Origin: Arthrobacter sp. Leaf337
GTDB lineage: Bacteria > Actinomycetota > Actinomycetes > Actinomycetales > Micrococcaceae
Length of the DNA stretch: 64,000 nt
Assembly (NCBI RefSeq): GCF_001423745.1
Contig: NZ_LMPC01000005.1
Coordinates: forward strand, 1 to 64,000
Reading direction: 5' to 3'
The first letter of the stretch is position 1; each line of letters opens with the position of its first letter. The position numbers and the translations under genes were made by a program. Below, one piece after another: positions 8,266 to 15,743 of this stretch. The notes below the pieces were generated by a model. It had not been told where the DNA came from. It made no database searches and saw nothing but the letters and a program-made list of their open reading frames with translations.

Positions 8266-8940
8266 TCACACGCTAGCTGCAAGCAACAGGGCCCAGCGTG
8301 CAGTTGCGCTTTGAGCCTCGAGCCCTGCCGCACCGGCTGGCCAGAAATATCGGCCGTAACCCGCCCTTAGTGTCGTTCCAATAAGACGCGGGTATCGTAA
8401 ACTGTTCCAAAGGCGTCCCGCCTGGCTCTTGGCTGTTGATCTGACAATCGTGGTCTTCCTAACGGGGCGCCTTTTCTCTGCCCCTGAATCTGGGAAGTCA
8501 CAAAGCTGCGCCGATCCCTTCCTTTCCGTATGCTCCTTCGGGCCGCCCTTCCTGTTGCTCTCGCTTCCAGGCTTCGGTTTCGTACGGTGATGCCCTTCCC
8601 ATCGAGACGTCTCGGGAATGCCCGTGCGCCCGTGAAATTCGAACTCCTGGACGGCGGCCTGCAGCATCCGGCGGTAGTCCGCGACAGCAATGAGCGTGGC
8701 CGGATAATCGGAGAGGGCCATAGTGCAATAGAGGTGAGCAAGGACGACGTTGCCCCAGACGTTCAGGTGGGCGTTCTCGTATTTCGGCTCGTAGCGGCGG
8801 AGTGGCACTAGATGATCTTGTGTGGCCATTCCTGGATGGCCACCACGTAGTCCGATGTCGACCGTAAGGCCACACACCTGGCAGATGTTTCCGTCCCTTC
8901 TCCACAACGTCAGCACCACCAGCCGTACGTTGGACGGCAA
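8266..8940 (-). CDS. HNH endonuclease
   Basis: 224 aa from a TTG start. Residues 10-75 are a compact HNH domain: RRDGNICQVCG gives the first Cys pair, ATQDHLVPL the catalytic Asp-His, and NVVLAHLYCTMALSD the Asn/His end, with the second Cys pair reduced to a single Cys (usually CN). The remaining 140 residues are basic and poorly ordered until a final hydrophobic segment. Its stop overlaps the next gene. The start is uncertain: the frame lacks ATG or GTG here, and a protein-like frame just upstream (8941-9166) suggests the original N-terminus was lost by a frameshift. Confidence 0.65.
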   Translation of the reverse strand: MPSNVRLVVLTLWRRDGNICQVCGLTVDIGLRGGHPGMATQDHLVPLRRYEPKYENAHLNVWGNVVLAHLYCTMALSDYPATLIAVADYRRMLQAAVQEFEFHGRTGIPETSRWEGHHRTKPKPGSESNRKGGPKEHTERKGSAQLCDFPDSGAEKRRPVRKTTIVRSTAKSQAGRLWNSLRYPRLIGTTLRAGYGRYFWPAGAAGLEAQSATARWALLLAASV

Positions 8941-9166
8941 TTTTTCGTGAGCCGCCGGCCAGTCCCACGAGCCACATTTCGTCGGTCATCAGATCATGAG
9001 GTACCAGGGATTCCGGGGGATCCTCCCAAGGGTTCTTTGGGTACCTTTTCTGGGGTGTCTTTCGTCGTGGCCAACCAGCTGAAGGGGGAAGGACGGCCAG
9101 GTACTGTTCCGTGAACTCAAAAGGACGATCGAGGTGGTCCAGATCGCCGGCGCTGACGTCGGCCAT
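8941..9166 (-). pseudogene. Out-of-frame N-terminal part of the HNH gene, or a short separate gene
   Basis: The 75 codons from the ATG at 9166 read like a real protein (FEFTEQYLAVLPP, RYPKNPWEDPPESLVPHDL, TDEMWLVGLAGG). The frame then runs on, unnaturally, through the HNH gene in another frame. A one-base change near 8945-8960 would join it to the HNH frame, where DWPAAHEKLPSN precedes the current TTG start. The alternative is an independent small gene with a late stop. Confidence 0.4.
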
Positions 9167-9169
9167 CCG

Positions 9170-9597
9170 GGCAGCGCCATGGACAGCGCAGCAGATCCTA
9201 GGTAAACGCCAAGGAACTCAAGGCCGCCATCCAGTAACCACCGCCTCCTCCGGCAACAATGTCCGCCAGCCCGGTTGGGCAGGCCGACATTAGCTTTCGG
9301 AAATATGGGTCACGGCCGGCGCTTGCTCTGCTCGGCGCCGGCCAAGCCAACCGCCCTCCGTCTTGCAACAGGTACTCAAGCTAGAGCGACTGCTATCCAT
9401 CAAAGCCATCGTCATGCCGCAAACTGGGCCAACCCACCCGCCAGGGAAATAGCCGACTACCGGTCTGCAGGCGCTCCCCTCACGGTGGCGCCGGCAGACC
9501 GGGCTCACCCGCCGAACGAACCGAACCCGCCAAACCCATCAAAGCCGCCCCAGCCCACACCAGAATCAGCGCCGACGCTTGGTAAATCCCCACCCTG
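9170..9597. other. No convincing gene
   Basis: About 430 nt. Long open frames exist on both strands but their translations are low-complexity (Pro-, Gly- or Arg-rich) and mirror each other. I see no ribosome site, repeat or RNA structure that stands out. It is probably decayed sequence. Confidence 0.35.
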
Positions 9598-9783
9598 ACC
9601 CGGTATGTCCCCACCGTCCAATGGGACGTCCACCCCGGAACCTTCCTCACCACCGGCCTGGCCATCCCCCGTGGCCTCGAGCCACAGAGAGTAAAGCCGC
9701 CCAAGACACTTTTCGGCAGGCCGCTTCTGCTCGCAACCCCGAACACCAGCGACGTGCTGAGCATGTACAACCTGATGTATTAA
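9598..9783 (+). pseudogene. C-terminal fragment of an unknown protein
   Basis: After an in-frame TGA at 9595 the frame reads naturally for 61 codons (YVPTVQWDVHPGTFLTTGLA, later KTLFGRPLLLATPNTSDVL) and ends with TAA at 9781. There is no start codon or ribosome site, so it looks like the tail of a truncated gene. I do not recognise the family. It lies just upstream of a gene with a clear ribosome site at 9809. Confidence 0.3.
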
Positions 9784-9808
9784 TAGCGGAGCCAAGGAGG
9801 TCAAGGCC

Positions 9809-10105
9809 ATGAGTCTCATGCACTTAGACACCGGCAAACGGCGCAGAACCACCGCCATCGTGCTGACCGCATTTCTCGTAGCTCTAATCGCGGCCGGAGT
9901 GATCATACAAAGAGTAAGCCAGAGCTCTGACGGGAGCGGGGATTCGACGGTCACCACTCCAGGTATCGAAGAGACCGGTGGCTGGACACCGGAGCGAATG
10001 AGAAGCGCAACGCCCCAACCAATGCCCTGCATCCCAACACAAGGGGTGGCCCCGGAGGGATACTGCCGGGGCCACCCCTTCACTCCACCTGAGTGCTGCC
10101 GGTGA
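9809..10105 (+). CDS. Membrane-anchored or exported protein, probably truncated
   Basis: 98 aa, strong ribosome site (AAGGAGG). A basic N-terminus (TGKRRRTT) precedes a single hydrophobic segment (residues 15-35, AIVLTAFLVALIAAGVII), then a Ser/Gly/Thr linker and WTPERMRSATPQPMP. That last motif is common in the linker between signal anchor and catalytic domain of exported actinobacterial proteases. The reading frame then crosses a perfect 15-bp hairpin and ends, so the expected enzyme domain is absent. Either this is a truncated secreted-enzyme gene, or only the anchor and linker are retained. Confidence 0.5.
   Translation: MSLMHLDTGKRRRTTAIVLTAFLVALIAAGVIIQRVSQSSDGSGDSTVTTPGIEETGGWTPERMRSATPQPMPCIPTQGVAPEGYCRGHPFTPPECCR
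10041..10080 (+). terminator. Perfect 15-bp stem-loop
   Basis: AAGGGGTGGCCCCGG is followed by a 10-nt loop and its exact complement CCGGGGCCACCCCTT. This is the form of strong GC-rich terminators in actinobacteria, although no T-run follows. It lies inside the 3' end of the 9809 open frame, which supports truncation of that gene. Confidence 0.55.
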
Positions 10106-10390
10106 TGGGGGCCAGCGATGATTGTCTCGACTGCGACCGGCGGTGAGGGCAGGCCGTCGGCAGGTACGCCTCAATGATCCCGCCTTAACCCCAGCCCAAG
10201 TTACTTGTCACCTTGAGTCAGCTAAAGGAGTACCGGGCAATCTACGCGCGTCCGCAAACATCTCATCCCGCCAACAGCACCCGCCAAATCCCGCAGGTGG
10301 GTACCGTTCTAGCCGTCCTGGTGGGCCTCATTCAGGTTGACACAGTCACCATACCAACACTGTTGACACTCATTGGAAAAGCAACCTACG
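10106..10390 (+). promoter_or_regulatory. Intergenic region with promoter for the 10459 gene
   Basis: No gene is supported in this interval. Two TTGACA boxes occur at about 10336 and 10363. The second, with TACGGT about 18 nt downstream, ends immediately before operator copy 2, so it is the more likely promoter. Confidence 0.4.
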
Positions 10391-10413
10391 GTTGTTTACG
10401 TCTGATCAACAAA
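10391..10413 (+). promoter_or_regulatory. 23-bp inverted-repeat operator, copy 2
   Basis: Arms GTTGTTT and CAACAAA with a 9-nt spacer ACGTCTGAT. The right arm and the spacer end (TCTGAT) closely match copy 3 read on the minus strand (TCAGAT, CAACAAA). It lies 45 nt before the start of a gene for a two-HTH protein, a candidate for the regulator that binds this site. Confidence 0.55.
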
Positions 10414-10458
10414 TTCATCACACGCCCATAAAGGCTAATGATCAGGAGAGAGAACACA

Positions 10459-10938
10459 ATGACCACGCCCGACACGCAAACCCTCCATGAGGAACTGGCC
10501 AGGGCCGGCACCGCTCACAAGACGGCCACTGAGCGTCTGGAGACGCTGCGATCCCGACGCGCCGTTCTTGTCGCCCAGGGCTTCAAGGCTGGCATCCAGG
10601 CGACCGAGCTGGCCGGCCATGCGGGGCTATCCCGCCAGAGGCTCTATCTTGTCCGCGACATAGGGAACAAGCAGCTCGAAGCCTCAGCTGCGCCACAGGA
10701 AATCACCAGCGAAGAACTGCTCAAATCCCTAACGTCCCTCGTTACCGAACTGCCCTCAGCAGAACGTGAGAAGGCGACGACACAGGCAGACCTTCAAAGG
10801 CTCGTCGCCCAAGTGGCCGCCGACGGGCAAACACCCGTGAGCGAACTTGCCCGGCTGGCCGGTGTCAGCCCGGAATGGACAAGGAAGATCCGGCTCCAAG
10901 CCGGAGTGAAACCGCGGCGCTACTCCCCTGCCGAATGA
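10459..10938 (+). CDS. DNA-binding protein with two HTH segments (candidate regulon repressor)
   Basis: 159 aa. The ATG at 10459 follows AGGAGAG at good spacing; an ATG at 10438 is further upstream without a site. The first 35 residues form an amphipathic helix. Residues about 36-62 (GIQATELAGHAGLSRQRLYLVRD) are a helix-turn-helix, and residues about 128-150 (PVSELARLAGVSPEWTRKI) are a second one, with a Glu-rich helical linker between. Such proteins bind inverted repeats as dimers. Because operator copy 2 sits at its own promoter and three more copies control nearby genes, I infer it is an autoregulated repressor of the block. Its 3' end overlaps the convergent gene by 19 nt. Confidence 0.65.
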   Translation: MTTPDTQTLHEELARAGTAHKTATERLETLRSRRAVLVAQGFKAGIQATELAGHAGLSRQRLYLVRDIGNKQLEASAAPQEITSEELLKSLTSLVTELPSAEREKATTQADLQRLVAQVAADGQTPVSELARLAGVSPEWTRKIRLQAGVKPRRYSPAE

Positions 10939-11297
10939 CGACGTGAGGACATCGGCGGCCGTCCAGGCGCTCCGATACGTGAAGCCTCCCGCGCCAAGCT
11001 GTACTTCTTGATCTCAGTTGCGCTCCACAGCTTTTCCTCGACGACCGGTTCGGGAAAATTCTTATCCCGCGACATCGTCACCCGAGTGGCCGGAATGCTC
11101 CCCAAATTCAGTATCTGACGCACACCCTCGACGTTCACCAACCCCTTGATGCTCGAGGGGCCCAACCCGGCGCCATGAATCTTCTCGACCAACGACGTGA
11201 TCTTCTCGACCAGCTCGGCGTCCGTGCATGACTCCAGGTCATCCACGCCGTAGTGCTTCGCAACTACAGCCGCAAGCTCGTCATTGCGTTTGTTCAT
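10920..11297 (-). CDS. Small AlpA/excisionase-like winged-helix protein
   Basis: 125 aa. The N-terminal half is helical (LAAVVAKHYGVDDL, LVEKITSLVEKI). The second half resembles the MerR/AlpA-type wing-helix used by excisionases and plasmid regulators: ILNLGSIPATRVTMSR, then FPEPVVEEKLWSATEIKKY, ending APGRPP. It lies 3 nt after the stop of the upstream gene and is the last gene of the operon starting at 13784. It probably binds DNA in plasmid maintenance; the target is unknown. Confidence 0.6.
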   Translation of the reverse strand: MNKRNDELAAVVAKHYGVDDLESCTDAELVEKITSLVEKIHGAGLGPSSIKGLVNVEGVRQILNLGSIPATRVTMSRDKNFPEPVVEEKLWSATEIKKYSLAREASRIGAPGRPPMSSRRHSAGE

Positions 11298-11300
11298 CGA

Positions 11301-12077
11301 TCAGCGCCTCCTACTTCTTCTGCGGGTTCCGCGTGCATCCATGTCTTTGCGCACCGGCTTAGGTCTTGCCGCGTTGAACACGGTCATGGTGACCGAGACA
11401 ACGGGTGATTTCTTGACGTCGAGATTGGCATAGCGTTCCTGGCTCTGCGAGACAATCCAGGCGGTCATGTCCCCACCATGGAGATTCTTCACATCGTTGA
11501 GGATATCGGAGGCGTGGTAACCGGATTTCGACCCGATATCCATGACCCGGCCTCTGCCGTCAGTGCGGTAGACAACCTGCAGCTTCACACGCTTATCTTG
11601 GCGCGCCTGGGATTTCGAGATCGTGACCAGCCGCCGCCTCAGCTCCTCGATACCGGCATGACGGCCCTTCGCACGGGCCGTCTTGGGCATCTCTACGCTG
11701 TACTGCCGGCCCCCTTCAGGGAAATCAGTGACAGTGCTGTGAAACGCTCCACGCGCCGGCACATGCGTGAACGTTCCGCCCGTCTCCTCCGGCACGACAG
11801 TCTTCCCCGCGGCTCCCGCCTTGGCACGCACCGGAACAATATGCCCATCCTTCGCCCGGCGCCGAGACGGCATATGGGTAACTTCACCCGCGTTGTACAG
11901 TTCGGTCAGAGACTGACGGTAGGACTCACCGCGGCTCTGTCCAGTAGCCACCTTCCGCAGCATCTTCTCCGAGCGCCCCATGCGTTCGCCGAACTCCTTC
12001 CAGGTGTACCCATAGGTCTCCTTGAGGTGGACGACGAGCTCCTGGGGAGTCATCTCATTGGGATCATTTGCCGGCAT
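11301..12077 (-). CDS. HTH-containing plasmid protein, unknown function
   Basis: 258 aa. Residues 8-50 resemble an XRE-like helix-turn-helix (LVVHLKETYGYTWKEFGERM, then SEKMLRKVATGQSRG). The middle is basic and Gly-rich. The end holds a mixed alpha/beta stretch (RVKLQVVYRTDGRGRVMDIG, VVSVTMTVFNAARP) and a very basic tail (TRRRSRRR). It sits between the polymerase-like gene (3 nt upstream) and the AlpA-like gene (3 nt downstream), so the three are one operon. A role as DNA-binding accessory factor in replication is inference from that position. Confidence 0.6.
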   Translation of the reverse strand: MPANDPNEMTPQELVVHLKETYGYTWKEFGERMGRSEKMLRKVATGQSRGESYRQSLTELYNAGEVTHMPSRRRAKDGHIVPVRAKAGAAGKTVVPEETGGTFTHVPARGAFHSTVTDFPEGGRQYSVEMPKTARAKGRHAGIEELRRRLVTISKSQARQDKRVKLQVVYRTDGRGRVMDIGSKSGYHASDILNDVKNLHGGDMTAWIVSQSQERYANLDVKKSPVVSVTMTVFNAARPKPVRKDMDARGTRRRSRRR

Positions 12078-12080
12078 GGA

Positions 12081-13784
12081 CTAATCCTCGGGGGTGGAAA
12101 ACTCGGTTTCGAAGAATGCCGCGTCCGTGCCCGCCTTGACGGCTTTGACGCGCAGTTTGTTGCGTTCGTCCTTGGTCACCGGTGTCTTGACGTTCTCAAG
12201 CACTCCCTGGAGGCGGAGGCGGCCGACCTTGCTGTCGTCGCCGCCGCCGTAATCGGCTGGCTTTGCCCACTCCGGAATGTGCGTTGTGTAGATGGCGTCG
12301 CCGTTGATGCCCAGCAGGCTACCGGAGGGCACGGCCAGAGCCCCGGCGGTATCGGCGCCCAAGGAGCTGGGGCCCAGCAGGACCTTCGCCCGCCCTCGGG
12401 CCCATACCTGAACGGCGAGTTCTGGTCGGTAGTAGGGCCGGGTTTGGGATGATTCCGCCGTGGGAACTTTGTAGACGAAGGCCTTTCCCTCCCGCTTCAT
12501 GGTCGAGAGATACTGGGCCGGAACGTCCTGGGGGCTCCAGGCGATGACCGTCGAGGCCCGGCCCCTGGATGCAAAGGCCCCAACAGTCTGGATCATGATG
12601 GCGCGGAGAGCTGCGCTCACTGCAGCCTTGATGACTGTGGGCATTTCCGGATCTGCGTCGACATCTTCACGGATCCGGATGATGCGGTTCGCGAACGTGT
12701 CCAGAGGACGGATTGCGACATCCTTTCCGTCCTTGTTAATCCGCTTCTTGGCGAACGCTACAGACTCGATGGGATCAATGGCCCAGCCTGCCTTCCGGGC
12801 GACATGAAGCTCCGAGGTGTCTGCCCAGGTTTCGGCGATGGCTCCGGGCCGGTTGGGGTAGTACCAGCCGTCCTCGACTTTCCTGTGCTGGACGCCCAGG
12901 AGCCCGACGTGGTTCCAGTTATCGGGGACTTTGAATCGGACGAGGACACGTGCCCGGGCGTAGGGGTCGTTGTTCAGCATGTCGAACGTGTCGGCCCGGT
13001 TCAGTCGAAGCCCGGGGCCGATCCCCAGCTCGCGGCACAACGAGGCGTACATGAACCTGCCGTCGACATATGCGAAGGTCTCCAGGCGCGGCGTTTTCGT
13101 CGGGTCGACGAGCGGAATGCAGTCCTCGTGTGTCGTGAAGTCGGGGCCGGCAACCAGGTGCTCGAGATGGTGCTGTCCTGAGGTGCGGTGGAGCTCCTCT
13201 GCTATGTCAGGAGTAACCGGTTCGGGATCAAGCCCAAAGGGCAGCGAGGCCGCCCAGAGATTCGTGCCGGAGTTTGCAGGCGTTTTTCCGAGGCGCTGCC
13301 CGTCGAACGCTTCGGCGATCATGAAGGCCGTTGCGTCCCACGCCTGGCGGGCCTGCTCAGGGCTCAGCGGCGTGTTGCCGAACCATTCGGCCGCTGTCTT
13401 CACTTCGATTCGCTGCGGCGCCGAAATTCTCTCGAAACGCCCTGTGACAGGCGTTCCCAGCCAGTGACCGACGGGCGGGGCTCCGTCTTTGTCGACCCAG
13501 CCTGCGTTCCATCCAGGGGTCTGGACCATGAGCCAGTGCCGCACATCGCGCTCATTCGCCGGGACGTTTCCGGTGAACATTATTCGCTCTGCCCCGACTG
13601 AAGCGGCCGTGTCCAGCATGTCTTGAAGGTTCGGGGTCTTGCGACGTGGGCCAATCTTTGGAGGGACCGCCTGGCCGTTGGAGAGCACTCCGCGGCCGGT
13701 GGTGTAGTCGGCCCACAGTGTGGGGATTGCCTTGAAGTTGTAGGGCCGTGGCCGGTACCGGTACTTTTCTGAGCTCACGCCCAC
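12081..13784 (-). CDS. Plasmid protein with possible family-B DNA polymerase motifs
   Basis: 567 aa, not matched to a named family by eye. Three segments resemble the palm motifs of family-B, protein-primed polymerases in order and spacing: D241-GRFMYAS like motif A (DxxSLYPS), R394 followed by IQTVGAFAS like motif B (KxxxNSLYGxFAS), and INGD496AIY like motif C (DTDSI). In phi29 polymerase (575 aa) these lie near 249, 383-391 and 456-458. The first Asp of motif C is Asn here, so activity is doubtful. First gene of a three-gene operon, with operator copy 3 just 9 nt before its start. Alternatives are a divergent replication factor or an unrelated fold. Confidence refers to the gene being real; the polymerase idea is weaker. 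Confidence 0.75.
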   Translation of the reverse strand: MGVSSEKYRYRPRPYNFKAIPTLWADYTTGRGVLSNGQAVPPKIGPRRKTPNLQDMLDTAASVGAERIMFTGNVPANERDVRHWLMVQTPGWNAGWVDKDGAPPVGHWLGTPVTGRFERISAPQRIEVKTAAEWFGNTPLSPEQARQAWDATAFMIAEAFDGQRLGKTPANSGTNLWAASLPFGLDPEPVTPDIAEELHRTSGQHHLEHLVAGPDFTTHEDCIPLVDPTKTPRLETFAYVDGRFMYASLCRELGIGPGLRLNRADTFDMLNNDPYARARVLVRFKVPDNWNHVGLLGVQHRKVEDGWYYPNRPGAIAETWADTSELHVARKAGWAIDPIESVAFAKKRINKDGKDVAIRPLDTFANRIIRIREDVDADPEMPTVIKAAVSAALRAIMIQTVGAFASRGRASTVIAWSPQDVPAQYLSTMKREGKAFVYKVPTAESSQTRPYYRPELAVQVWARGRAKVLLGPSSLGADTAGALAVPSGSLLGINGDAIYTTHIPEWAKPADYGGGDDSKVGRLRLQGVLENVKTPVTKDERNKLRVKAVKAGTDAAFFETEFSTPED

Positions 13785-13793
13785 TCCCGCCTA

Positions 13794-13816
13794 TTTGTTG
13801 ATCTGACTCTAACAAA
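13794..13816 (-). promoter_or_regulatory. 23-bp inverted-repeat operator, copy 3
   Basis: On the minus strand the arms TTTGTTA and CAACAAA are separated by GAGTCAGAT. It is the most symmetric of the four copies (one mismatch between arms). It fills the gap between the end of the metalloprotease gene and the start of the polymerase-like gene at 13784. Confidence 0.6.
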
Positions 13817-13818
13817 TA

Positions 13819-14742
13819 CTAGTTGCGTGTCGTATGGGCGTCCAGTCCGTCCGCAGCTTTACACCGCACTACCCAGGTCTCGGCCGATTCGCGTTTTGTC
13901 CTCAGTTCCGCGTGGATCCTATGCCCTGGAAAATATCCGTGCGCCGCTATGGCTTGGGCGAGGAGGTTCACTTCGTTCGTGCGACCACTGAAGCTCTCCC
14001 GAGTCTGCTGCCGCGCCGCACCAATAATGCTGTCGAACGATAGGGGTCCGCCGCCGGGTGGCCTGTGGCCTATGGAGAGCAGAGCTGCGACATTCTCCGT
14101 GATCTGCTGCAGGTCTTTGGCTGACCCAGCATCGTGCCTGTCATCCAGATGATCTTGGACATTTCCTGCCATGGCGATGCAAATTCTCATCCATGCTTCG
14201 TCCTGACTGGTTGGCCGTGGTGACGGTAAGACCCATTGGACCATTCCAGATCCGTCAGGCTTTACGTGAGCATCGAGGACGGTCGCGCCGAAATGGTGGG
14301 CGACGAGTGCGTGTGCCGCTTCATGTCTGCAGCTGTCCTCGTATCCGAGGAACTCAATTGCCCAGCCGGCTTCGATTTCGCGTGCCTTTTTCAGGATCTC
14401 GGCTTCTTCGGCGTCGGCGCCGCATAAGGACTTAGCTGCCTGCCGGGCAGAGCTGCTGAGCCTGATTGATTTCACGTTGCCAACAGACACAAGACGGCCA
14501 CCGCCGACAGCCGTTCCCGTCTCAGCGCTCGCTCCGATCAGGAAGGCTATGAACCGGGCAAAGATCAGGAGGAAAAGGACGCCCGTGGCGATGCAGCGGA
14601 TGGCCTCCCATGCTTGTTCCGGCGTGCTCAATGCCAGGGCACGAACCACCGGTAAACCGACAGTGTCCGCCACAACGGTGAAGGTCAGAAACAGCAGCAA
14701 CGCTTTGACTAAGGGCCACACGGACCTTTGCCGACGCGCCAT
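13819..14742 (-). CDS. Membrane-anchored FtsH-like (M41) zinc metalloprotease without AAA domain
   Basis: 307 aa. Two transmembrane segments (about residues 10-35 and 50-72) precede a cytoplasmic domain. CRHEAAHALVAHHFG has the HExxH zinc site (His140, Glu141, His144), and a later segment AGNVQDHLDD followed by DAGSAKDLQQI matches the M41 pattern in which a distant Asp is the third ligand. The AAA+ motor of FtsH is missing, so this is a stand-alone M41-type peptidase. It starts right after the glutaredoxin stop and ends the operon from 18092. Its substrate is unknown; a membrane quality-control or anti-sigma-type cleavage role is speculation. Confidence 0.7.
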   Translation of the reverse strand: MARRQRSVWPLVKALLLFLTFTVVADTVGLPVVRALALSTPEQAWEAIRCIATGVLFLLIFARFIAFLIGASAETGTAVGGGRLVSVGNVKSIRLSSSARQAAKSLCGADAEEAEILKKAREIEAGWAIEFLGYEDSCRHEAAHALVAHHFGATVLDAHVKPDGSGMVQWVLPSPRPTSQDEAWMRICIAMAGNVQDHLDDRHDAGSAKDLQQITENVAALLSIGHRPPGGGPLSFDSIIGAARQQTRESFSGRTNEVNLLAQAIAAHGYFPGHRIHAELRTKRESAETWVVRCKAADGLDAHTTRN

Positions 14743-14982
14743 CTATGCGGCCTTGTCTTGGGCCAGTGCTGCCATTCGGTCAGGGTCAAAGCCCTTCCAG
14801 TGCTCGCCGGTGGCGGTATTGATCGTGACCGGTGTACCTGTGTATCCCAGAGCCAACAGGCGTTCGTAGGCGTCGGGATCTTGGGTAACATCGAAAACTT
14901 TGTGGTCGAGCCCGAGACTCTTGGCCTTGCCCTTCACACCGATGCAGGGGCCGCAGGCTGGCTGTGTGTAGATCTCGATCAT
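14743..14982 (-). CDS. Glutaredoxin/NrdH-like redoxin
   Basis: 79 aa from the ATG at 14982; the open frame extends 21 residues further but those are His/Arg-rich and unlike the family. The start MIEIYTQPACGPC carries the CxxC redox site (CGPC), followed by KAKSLGLDHKVFDVTQD and the cis-Pro loop TGTPVTI, then GFDPDRMAAL. This is a complete thioredoxin-fold glutaredoxin. No ribonucleotide reductase gene is next to it; it lies between the DUF6884-like and metalloprotease genes and abuts the latter. Confidence 0.85.
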   Translation of the reverse strand: MIEIYTQPACGPCIGVKGKAKSLGLDHKVFDVTQDPDAYERLLALGYTGTPVTINTATGEHWKGFDPDRMAALAQDKAA

Positions 14983-15034
14983 TTTGCCGCCTGTCCGTCC
15001 GGGAGGATTGTGCCGCTGGCTGTGCGAATGCGGG

Positions 15035-15490
15035 TCATGACGCACGCTCCAAAGACTTGAGGTGGTTGGTGAGGTATCCGAGTTGCTGGCCGATTCCGAG
15101 TCCCTTCATGGGAATTTGGAAGGGCCATTGGCAGGGCCTGAGGACTGTTTGGTACTGCTTCCCGGCGAGGGCCACAAGGGCTACGCCGGCGACGTCAGCA
15201 AGTTCGACAGCAAGTTGCGCCCTGACCTCATCGCCCCAGCGATGGACATTTGTTCCGAGCTTGACGTCGTACGGGGGAATGACTTGGTCAGGGTGCAGCA
15301 AGCCATGCTTGGCGCTGAGGATGTACCAGCGGTCGCAGTTCCACTCCGCGTAGGCAGCAGCTTTTCGGAAGAGCTGAGAGGTGTAGAGCTCCCGTGGTGA
15401 CGCCGGCCTCTGGAGCTTGGACCACGAGCAGCCCACGAGCCCTACAAGGTGGCGGCCGCTCCTCGTGGCTGGAAAATGGGGTTGGTTCAT
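15035..15490 (-). CDS. DUF6884 family protein
   Basis: 151 aa. The ATG at 15490 has a good site (GAGGAGA). The sequence HLVGLVGCSWSKLQRPASPRELYTS, LFRKAAAYAE, DRWYILSAKHGLLHPDQVIPPYD is typical of the DUF6884 family found on actinobacterial plasmids and phages, distantly related to the YaaA fold. The conserved Cys in GCSxSK and the SAKHGL motif are present. The biochemical role is not established; a link to nucleotide or DNA modification has been suggested for related folds. It is separated by 52 nt from the redoxin gene. Confidence 0.8.
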   Translation of the reverse strand: MNQPHFPATRSGRHLVGLVGCSWSKLQRPASPRELYTSQLFRKAAAYAEWNCDRWYILSAKHGLLHPDQVIPPYDVKLGTNVHRWGDEVRAQLAVELADVAGVALVALAGKQYQTVLRPCQWPFQIPMKGLGIGQQLGYLTNHLKSLERAS

Positions 15491-15743
15491 GCCGTATCTC
15501 CTCGCGGCCAAGCCCTCATGGGCACCCGGTGTTGTCACTCTGGGTAGGTGGCCATCGTTCCCGTTTTGCCACCGACGCCGTGTCCACGCCTCCTATCTCG
15601 CGATGGTGGTGCCCCGTAACATCATTCAAAGAAATCCTGCGGAACCTCGCCCGCCCAGTGGATCCAGGCCGACCTCGACCTGCAGCCGTCGCCGGGCAGG
15701 TCCCGGCGGTGATCGTGGCACCACGCGAAGACGCCACTGAACG
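15491..15743. other. Gap within the operon, with short coding-like traces
   Basis: The minus strand directly after the 15744 stop reads TFSGVFAWCHDHRRDL, then SAWIHWAGEVPQDFFE and a stop at about 15627. It has no ATG, GTG or TTG start, so it may be a gene fragment. A GTG with an AGGAGG-type site follows at about 15584 but encodes only some 23 residues. Nothing else is seen. Confidence 0.3.

Noticed and set aside
10213..10431. 72-codon plus-strand frame upstream of the HTH gene
   Set aside because: It overlaps the promoter and operator copy 2 and has no ribosome site; more likely non-coding.
11478..12452. 324-codon plus-strand frame
   Set aside because: Spans two well-supported minus-strand genes and has no family features.
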